The translations under genes were made by a program, and so were the position numbers. This document shows positions 48,354 through 52,497 of a stretch of 52,497 nucleotides of DNA, piece after piece. The notes below the pieces were generated by a model. That model worked only from the letters and a program-made list of their open reading frames with translations. It had not been told where the DNA came from and did not search any database. The DNA is from a virus, in the IMG/VR virus record IMGVR_UViG_3300048921_000300, positions 1 through 52,497 of that record. One strand, 5' to 3'. Position 1 is the first letter of the stretch; each line of letters begins with the position of its first letter.

Positions 48354-48540
48354 GCGCGTCGCCGAGGTTCCGGCCCCGCCAGTGCCCGAGGGCAATGTTG
48401 CTTGCGCCTATGACGCCACGCTGCGCTGTCTCGACGACAGCCAGAATGCCGAACTGCTCGACGGCTATGCCGCCGCGCTCGATGCAGCCAACGCCAAGCT
48501 GCACTGGCTGGCGATCTTCTTCGGCTTCACCGACAAATAG
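48241..48540 (+). CDS. Outer-membrane lipoprotein spanin (Rz1-like)
   Basis: 99 residues from the ATG at 48241, overlapping the Rz-like gene by 113 bases in a different frame. A signal sequence IRKTLLALSALPAMLLSTGC ends at a lipobox (LSTGC); the mature part is Pro-rich (KPAPERVAEVPAPPVPEG), typical of Rz1, with a longer C-terminal helix. Together with Rz it fuses inner and outer membranes at lysis. Confidence 0.82.
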   Translation: MPPTNIRKTLLALSALPAMLLSTGCGNVSVEPIKPAPERVAEVPAPPVPEGNVACAYDATLRCLDDSQNAELLDGYAAALDAANAKLHWLAIFFGFTDK

Positions 48541-48552
48541 AAGGAATTCGAC

Positions 48553-49656
48553 ATGAATATAGTGATGCGGCTGGCCGCGATCGTCGCGGCCGGCACGGCT
48601 TTCTGCGCGCCCGCTTATGCCGGCACGATTCCCAACCAGGCGGCGCTCAACGCCGCACTGGCAATCGCGCGAGGCGGTGAAACGCTGGCGCTGGCGCCCG
48701 GCGGCTACAGCGTGACGCTGAGCGCCAAGAGCTATGCCAGCCCGGTGATCATCACCTCGGCCGATCCGGCGCACCGCGCCAAGATCGGCTGGTTCTCGCT
48801 TAGCAATGTGGGGAACCTGACCTTCCTGAAGGTCGACATGGCCCGCAAACCCAAAGATCCGACGAGGCCTAACGCAGAAAATCTCGGCAAGATCGCCGGC
48901 GGCCGCAACATCAGCTTCGACGGCGTCTACTTTCACGGCTCGCTCGATAATGACGCGCGCAACGACATGGTCGGCCCCAACATCGGCAACGTCGATGGCC
49001 TCCGGATCGTCAATAGTCGGTTCGAGCAACTGATGGCCGGCTTCCGCCTCGGCGCCTGCAAGAACGTCACGGTGGCTAACAATGTCGTCACCGCGCTCCG
49101 CTCGGACGGCTTCAACTTTGCGGCCAGCACCAATGTGCTGATCGAGCGCAACAGCTTCTCGATTTTCCAGCGCAACACCACCGATCATCCCGACGCTATC
49201 CAGTTCTGGACCCAGGGCTCGACCAAGCCTTCGGCCAACATCACGATCCGCTACAATGTCGTGCTGCCCGGCGCCGGCAACGGCATGCAGGGTATCTTCC
49301 TGGCCGACCAAGTCGGCAACCTGCCCTATTCGAACGTGCTGATCGAGAAGAACCTGATCGTCGGACTCAATATGGCGAATGGGATTTTCCTGAGCCATGT
49401 CAACGGGCTGATCGTGCGCAACAATACGGTGGTTTCGCCCGTCGATGACGGCAACCCGGTCTGGATCAGGATCGACAAGGCCACCGGCGTGAGCGTCACC
49501 GGCAACATCGCCGATTTGTTCAACGGCGTCAGCTCTGCCGGCAACCGGCTAACCAGCGCCAGCGGGATCGACTTGAAGCTGCTCACGACGGCCAATCTGC
49601 CGAAGCTCACGGCCGCGCAGCTGATCGTGCCGGGGATCGGCTATCAGCCGCAGTAA
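48553..49656 (+). CDS. Secreted right-handed beta-helix protein (pectate-lyase-like)
   Basis: 367 residues from the ATG at 48553 (GAAGGAA upstream). Signal peptide MNIVMRLAAIVAAGTAFCAPAYAG with AYA cleavage. The mature protein has successive parallel beta-helix coils: NVDGLRIVNSRFEQLMAGF, KNVTVANNVVTALRSDGF, TNVLIERNSFSIFQ, ANITIRYNVVLPGAG, SNVLIEKNLIVGLNMANGIFLSH, NGLIVRNNTVVSPV. The fold occurs in polysaccharide lyases and phage tailspikes; no catalytic residues can be assigned. The signal peptide argues for export by the lysogen or at lysis, not virion use. Confidence 0.82.
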   Translation: MNIVMRLAAIVAAGTAFCAPAYAGTIPNQAALNAALAIARGGETLALAPGGYSVTLSAKSYASPVIITSADPAHRAKIGWFSLSNVGNLTFLKVDMARKPKDPTRPNAENLGKIAGGRNISFDGVYFHGSLDNDARNDMVGPNIGNVDGLRIVNSRFEQLMAGFRLGACKNVTVANNVVTALRSDGFNFAASTNVLIERNSFSIFQRNTTDHPDAIQFWTQGSTKPSANITIRYNVVLPGAGNGMQGIFLADQVGNLPYSNVLIEKNLIVGLNMANGIFLSHVNGLIVRNNTVVSPVDDGNPVWIRIDKATGVSVTGNIADLFNGVSSAGNRLTSASGIDLKLLTTANLPKLTAAQLIVPGIGYQPQ

Positions 49657-49659
49657 GCG

Positions 49660-49848
49660 CTAATCAGCTGCGTCACGAAGGCCGGGCCGGGGAAGAGATC
49701 TCCCGGCCGCTTTTGTGTCTGGAGCACCGAAGACCGGCGCAGTCGTGCTCGGCCGCCGCTTCGGCAATGGCGGCTCCGGCAGCTCCTCGGGCCAATAGGC
49801 GGTGGCAACCTGCTCGCCGGTGCGGAGGTCATAGACGGGTTCAGGCAT
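49660..49848 (-). CDS. 62-residue hypothetical protein
   Basis: From the ATG at 49848, overlapping the XRE gene stop by eight bases. MPEPVYDLRTGEQVATAYWPEELPEPPLPKRRPS: a Pro/Glu-rich N-terminal part with a basic tail. Likely co-expressed with the regulator. Function unknown. Confidence 0.5.
   Translation of the reverse strand: MPEPVYDLRTGEQVATAYWPEELPEPPLPKRRPSTTAPVFGAPDTKAAGRSLPRPGLRDAAD
49685..49714 (+). terminator. Intrinsic terminator-like hairpin ending the late operon
   Basis: GGCCGGG (49685-49691) pairs with CCCGGCC (49702-49708), followed by GCTTTTG. It lies 29 bases after the beta-helix stop, inside the 3' part of the convergent small gene. An alternative 5' arm with the same sequence lies at 49680-49686. 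Confidence 0.6.
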
Positions 49849-50029
49849 CCTTCTCGCCAAAAAGCACCTCAACCACATAGCGGACGGCGAGTTCGGTGCG
49901 TTTCTCGATGCGCGCCTCGCCGCGCTCCATCAGGCCGACCGTCACCCGCGACATGCCGATCAATTCCCCGAGTTCGGCTTGTGACAGACCTGCGTTCATG
50001 CGTAAGGCCTTCAGCTCTTCAGGTTGCAT
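49841..50029 (-). CDS. XRE-family helix-turn-helix regulator
   Basis: 62 residues, entirely one HTH domain: LKALRMNAGLSQAELGELIGMSRVTVGLMERGEARIEKRTELAVRYV. A GSR-type recognition helix (MSRVTVGLMERGEARI) is clear. No partner toxin is recognised in the companion gene, though an antitoxin-like role cannot be excluded. The upstream sequence has an AT-rich TATATT-type -10 (about 50045-50052) on the minus strand. Confidence 0.8.
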   Translation of the reverse strand: MQPEELKALRMNAGLSQAELGELIGMSRVTVGLMERGEARIEKRTELAVRYVVEVLFGEKDA

Positions 50030-50332
50030 TAAACTCGCCTCGATAATATATCAGGCACCTAGCACCGGTCCCGCTTCTTGTGGCGGTTCCCGGCGCTTCG
50101 TTAGGCTAGAAGCGGATTTCGATCTCGATCGTTATCCACTTCGTCACCATTCGAAGGATGTAGCTTATCATAGCTATTCTCCTTCAAAATCAGCCGGGGG
50201 TGCCTCCCCGTCTGACAAGATTGTGATAGCTCACTTATCATTTCGGCGCAAGCGAAAAGTGATAAGTGAGCTATCTTTTTATGTGCTCCACACCTCCTTG
50301 CCGAATCATTCCGCGCTTGCTCCAATGGCGCC
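50030..50332. other. Gene-free region with three stem-loops
   Basis: 303 bases with no convincing gene between the divergent XRE gene and the 50333 gene. It contains three successive hairpins (see the ncRNA entry), short AT-rich tracts and the minus-strand regulator promoter. It is lower in GC than the flanks. Confidence 0.6.
50153..50280 (+). ncRNA. Candidate structured small RNA ending in an intrinsic terminator
   Basis: Hairpin 1: GAAGGA (50153-50158) with TCCTTC (50180-50185) and TAGCT (50161-50165) with AGCTA (50172-50176). Hairpin 2: CGGGG (50195-50199) with CCCCG (50206-50210). Hairpin 3: a perfect 16-base-pair stem, 50225-50240 with 50260-50275, extended by TTTCG/CGAAA, then TTTTT at 50276-50280. 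Upstream TTGTGG with a weak TTAGGC-type -10 about 17 bases on could start it near 50110. No known RNA family is recognised. Confidence 0.4.
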
Positions 50333-50593
50333 ATGACCCTCGACGAAGCCCTCGATCACATCTGGCGGGAATATCCATTCTGCGCGAGGCGAGACATCCA
50401 CACGCCCGAGATGCGGGTGGCGCTGCGGACAGTCCTGGCTGCTCGGCCGAAGCTGAAGAAGGATCTGATCGAATATTGGCACGCCACCGAGTTCGAGCCG
50501 GACCTTCCAGCCAATCGCACCGTTCACAAGATTGCGCCGGTGCATCCGATCTGCGTTGGGATCATGCGCGGGGCGGGAAGGCCTGGGTTTTAG
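50333..50593 (+). CDS. Hypothetical protein
   Basis: 86 residues: MTLDEALDHIWREYPFCARRDIHTPEMRVALRTVLAARPKLKKDLIEYWHATEFEPD. Mostly helical; no motif recognised. It starts 53 bases after the terminator-like hairpin and is convergent with the zinc-finger gene. Codon use fits the phage. Confidence 0.52.
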   Translation: MTLDEALDHIWREYPFCARRDIHTPEMRVALRTVLAARPKLKKDLIEYWHATEFEPDLPANRTVHKIAPVHPICVGIMRGAGRPGF

Positions 50594-50598
50594 GAGGA

Positions 50599-50775
50599 TC
50601 ACTGCCGCGCGAGCGGTTCGTGACCAGGCTCGTCATGGTACAGCACGTCGCCAAGCAGCCGCATGTCCACTGCCTGACCGCAATGGTTGCAGACATAGAA
50701 ATGCTCACGTTCATCAAGCACAGGCGCCAGCGGCTTGCCTTTCGAAGCGTTCAACATCTCGCGGTCGATCCTCAC
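50599..50775 (-). CDS. 58-residue zinc-finger protein coupled to DNA ligase
   Basis: GTG start at 50775 overlaps the ligase stop as GTGA. VRIDREMLNASKGKPLAPVLDEREHFYVCNHCGQAVDMRLLGDVLYHDEPGHEPL: a C-x2-C pair, then H-x5-H, a plausible zinc ribbon. Co-translation with the ligase suggests a partner or end-binding role; this is inference. Confidence 0.62.
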   Translation of the reverse strand: MRIDREMLNASKGKPLAPVLDEREHFYVCNHCGQAVDMRLLGDVLYHDEPGHEPLARQ

Positions 50776-51644
50776 AGCAGCGCTCGCACCGTTGCATGGC
50801 GGAGCTTCCCGCCGCCCCTTAGAAACTGTACGCGGGCATGCACCTCGGGCTCGACCCATTGCGCGCCCTTGCGCTTGTCGACGCGCAGCGGTGGCCCCAG
50901 CCGCTGCAACCGCTCCATATCCGCCCAGAAACGATCCCTCTCCTTGTCGGACAAGGTCAGCATCGCCCCGCCGACATATTCCAGCTCGCCATCGTGCTCA
51001 CGCGCCAACAGCGCCGTCATCGGCCCGGTGCCGCGTTCGGTGCCAACCACCACGAAGTTTTCTTCCTCGAAGCACTTCACCTTCAGCCATGCCGTCGAGC
51101 GGCCGCTGACATAGCGGCTGTCGATGCGCTTCGAGACGATGCCCTCAAGCTCCATAACCCTGGCCTGCGCAAACATCGCATCGCCGTTGCCGATGACATG
51201 CTCGCTGAACTGGAGCGGCCATTTCGGATCGTGCCCGCCGATCAGCGCCCGGAGACTGTCGCGGCGGTCGATCAGGCCAACCTTGCGAAGATCATTGCCG
51301 TCGAGATGGAGCAAGTCGAAGGCATAGAGGATTAGGCCATGTGGCTTCCCGCTCAGTGACGCGCGCAGAGCGCGGAAATCGGAAACGCCGTTCTCGTCCT
51401 GAACGATCAGCTCGCCGTCAATAATGGCCCGATCGCAGGGAAGCGAGGCAGCGGCCTTGACGATGTTCGCATATTTTGCGGTCCAGTCGTGGCCGTTCCG
51501 CGTGAAAGCCCGAACGCTGGCACCATCCTTGATCAGCTGTGTGCGATAGCCATCGTGCTTGATCTCATGCAGCCACCCGTCTCCCGCAGGAGGATCGCTG
51601 ACTGATGTGGGCAGCAGCGGCGGGATGAAGCGCAGTTCGGACAT
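50772..51644 (-). CDS. ATP-dependent DNA ligase (LigD/LigC ligase-domain type)
   Basis: 290 residues. The nucleotidyltransferase motif I is EIKHDGYR, with adenylated Lys29 (K-x-D-G at 29-32). Motifs III-V follow: AIIDGELIV, LYAFDLLHLDG, ELEGIVSKR and TAWLKVKC. An OB-fold domain follows at about 200-290 (VVVGTERGTGPMTALLAREHDGELEYVGG). This is the compact ligase of bacterial end joining, not the phage T4/T7 type. It could seal nicks or circularise phage DNA. Confidence 0.92.
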   Translation of the reverse strand: MSELRFIPPLLPTSVSDPPAGDGWLHEIKHDGYRTQLIKDGASVRAFTRNGHDWTAKYANIVKAAASLPCDRAIIDGELIVQDENGVSDFRALRASLSGKPHGLILYAFDLLHLDGNDLRKVGLIDRRDSLRALIGGHDPKWPLQFSEHVIGNGDAMFAQARVMELEGIVSKRIDSRYVSGRSTAWLKVKCFEEENFVVVGTERGTGPMTALLAREHDGELEYVGGAMLTLSDKERDRFWADMERLQRLGPPLRVDKRKGAQWVEPEVHARVQFLRGGGKLRHATVRALL

Positions 51645-51649
51645 GGCGC

Positions 51650-51690
51650 GAGTCGACTCCCATGCGCCGAGTCGTGTTCCCGGTGAGTCG
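51650..51690. repeat. Triple GAGTCG repeat upstream of the ligase gene
   Basis: GAGTCG occurs at 51650-51655 (as palindrome GAGTCGACTC), 51669-51674 and 51685-51690, in one orientation with 19- and 16-base spacing, just upstream of the ligase start on the minus strand. This may be an operator for the ligase operon. The stretch 51645-51773 has no gene. Confidence 0.4.
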
Positions 51691-51773
51691 AAATGAATCT
51701 TCGCATCACAAATCCAGCCCCCGCCGACCTATCTCCGCGAGAGGGGCTTGGGCATCCTTTCCCGCGCCACGCC

Positions 51774-52208
51774 TCAGTGCTTCCTGCATACATCGCCGCC
51801 ACCAAAATATGACCAGCGCAGCGCCGTTCCCGATTTCACCATCGCGCAACTGAGATCGCCAGCCGCGGGGGATATGCACCACGCTCCGGTGCGCGTACCC
51901 TTGGCGCGTCCTTCCGACAGGCAGGAGAGCTGCGACCCGTGGACGAGAATGTGGCCGTAGCGGCTCCGGCCATGCCCGCCGCCGAGGAGCGCCACGAGCG
52001 CGTCGCGCGCGGCGATCCCGCTTGCAGCCGGGCAAGGCTGCCCAGGCCTGCACGTTCCGTCGATCTCCCGCGCGGCGATCCCGGCGAGCCGGATATTCAT
52101 CCCCTCCGCGCACCAGATCGGCCCGTCGCCGTCCCACACGCGTGTCGGCGTGCAGGTGAAATGATGGCCGGCAGCGACGATGAGGAGTGAGGCGAGGATG
52201 TGGAGCAT
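51774..52208 (-). CDS. Secreted SNase-like (thermonuclease-fold) protein
   Basis: 144 residues from the ATG at 52208 (AAGG eight bases upstream; ATG 52214 possible). Signal peptide MLHILASLLIVAAGHHFTC. SNase-type core: TRVWDGDGPIWCAEGMNIRLAGIAAREIDGTC, then AARDALVALLGG, with VSQL-like CLSEG later. The D-G-D and IRLAGI...E pattern is that of staphylococcal nuclease homologues; canonical active-site residues are partly altered, and extra cysteines suggest disulfides. Adjacent to attR; may degrade extracellular or periplasmic DNA. Confidence 0.75.
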   Translation of the reverse strand: MLHILASLLIVAAGHHFTCTPTRVWDGDGPIWCAEGMNIRLAGIAAREIDGTCRPGQPCPAASGIAARDALVALLGGGHGRSRYGHILVHGSQLSCLSEGRAKGTRTGAWCISPAAGDLSCAMVKSGTALRWSYFGGGDVCRKH

Positions 52209-52265
52209 GGGCATGCCTTGTATCAAATTCGAGATGAAACAGAGGAGGTACAAATTGTGCCGCCT

Positions 52266-52392
52266 CCTGTGCCGACATGAACCGTTGGCCTTGGCGCGTT
52301 TCGCGCGTTCGTGATTGACGGCTCTGCCGCAGAAATCTAGGGAAACCGCCACCGCCCCCGTAGCTCAGCAGGACAGAGCGACGGTTTCCTAA
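52266..52392. repeat. attR: right copy of the 127-bp direct repeat
   Basis: Identical to 1-127. Here the copy continues into the remaining tRNA, so the 5' half of the working tRNA and its upstream 88 bases are carried by the phage. It is preceded by AGGAGG and CCTCCT flanking 14 bases (about 52242-52268), an inverted pair that touches the repeat boundary. The SNase gene ends its upstream region only 57 bases away. Confidence 0.92.
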
Positions 52393-52430
52393 ACCGCAGG
52401 TCGGGAGTTCGAGTCTCTCCGGGGGCGCCA
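52354..52430 (+). tRNA. tRNA-Arg(CCT), intact, restored by the prophage
   Basis: 77 bases: acceptor GCCCCCG with CGGGGGC, discriminator G and encoded CCA; D arm GCTC/GAGC; anticodon loop TTCCTAA with anticodon CCT (reads AGG); T loop TTCGAGT in stem GGGAG/CTCTC with one G-T pair. The 27-43 pair is A-C. The first 39 bases lie in the phage-carried repeat and the last 38 are host sequence. Confidence 0.93.
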
Positions 52431-52497
52431 TCGGGCATGTCGATTGATTCTGCCGTGTTGGGAAGCGGCCTCAGTCGACGAAATCGCGAGGTCCTGA

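Larger units (their letters stand above)
128..52392. mobile_element. Complete tailed-phage prophage integrated in tRNA-Arg(CCT)
   Basis: The sequence between the two 127-bp direct repeats holds every module of a temperate siphovirus-like phage in a sensible order: integrase, repressor/Cro switch, replication, packaging, head, tail, lysis. The HK97-type capsid, long tape measure and tail-tube gene argue for a long non-contractile tail. The repeat-to-repeat unit is 52265 bp, which should equal the circular or packaged genome length. No insertion sequence and no broken core gene were seen, so it may be inducible. The exact crossover cannot be placed inside the repeat; the anticodon-loop end (around 120-127 and 52385-52392) is the natural boundary. 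Confidence 0.93.

Noticed and set aside
1-52497. CRISPR arrays, insertion sequences, diversity-generating retroelement or toxin-antitoxin pair
   Set aside because: No regularly spaced repeats, transposase, reverse transcriptase or recognisable toxin were found on reading both strands.

Overview
The window is a complete, integrated tailed-phage genome (prophage) of about 52.3 kb in a GC-rich alphaproteobacterium, most likely a sphingomonad. That host guess rests on the strong G/C third-position bias, the many GTG starts and the families present (DUF2460/DUF2163/NlpC-P60 tail genes, DUF2793 fibre protein, carph-isopro-like Cro); no host marker other than one tRNA is in view. A perfect 127-bp direct repeat (1-127 and 52266-52392) bounds the element. 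The right copy runs into an intact tRNA-Arg(CCT) at 52354-52430; the left copy stops inside the anticodon loop, beside a tyrosine integrase gene. The prophage therefore sits in the tRNA anticodon loop and supplies a new tRNA 5' half plus its upstream region.

Layout. Minus strand, 184-5686: integrase, excisionase-like gene, a train of small overlapping early-left genes, a zinc-ribbon membrane protein and a LexA/CI-type S24 repressor. Between the divergent regulators (5687-5760) and in front of the leftward operon (4386-4432) lie copies of the palindrome GTAGCGCTAC, the likely repressor/Cro operators. Plus strand, 5760-19962: Cro-like protein, CII-like regulator, winged-helix proteins and a replication block (sliding clamp, SNF2-like helicase, DNA methyltransferase, P-loop protein, SSB, GIY-YIG protein, a large primase-polymerase/SF3-helicase fusion). 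It ends with a cluster of ten CTTCCCAA-type iterons around an AT-rich stretch, a good candidate origin. Clamp and SSB occur without a replicative polymerase, suggesting that host DNA polymerase III is used.

Plus strand, 20131-45008: HNH endonuclease, a probable cos region, terminase subunits, HK97 prohead protease and capsid; then an unusual insert of two SAM methyltransferases, a ParB-like protein, a GT8-like glycosyltransferase and small proteins; then the displaced portal, a collagen-like protein, head-tail joining proteins, tail tube, tail chaperone with a textbook -1 frameshift (A AAA AAC plus stem-loop), tape measure, a gene-transfer-agent-like tail tip set and two fibre-like proteins, one with a Sec signal peptide. 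A minus-strand OafA-type acyltransferase (45005-46087) is a probable lysogenic-conversion gene. Lysis genes follow (46289-48540: GH19 endolysin, holin candidates, nested Rz/Rz1), then a secreted beta-helix protein and a terminator hairpin.

Right end, 49660-52208: an XRE regulator, a 300-bp gene-free stretch with three stem-loops ending in a U-tract (possible small RNA), a short plus-strand gene, a LigD/LigC-type ATP-dependent DNA ligase with a zinc-finger partner, and a secreted SNase-like nuclease next to attR. Most neighbouring genes overlap by 1-8 bases, typical of intact phage operons; no frame-disrupting lesion was seen, so the prophage may be functional.
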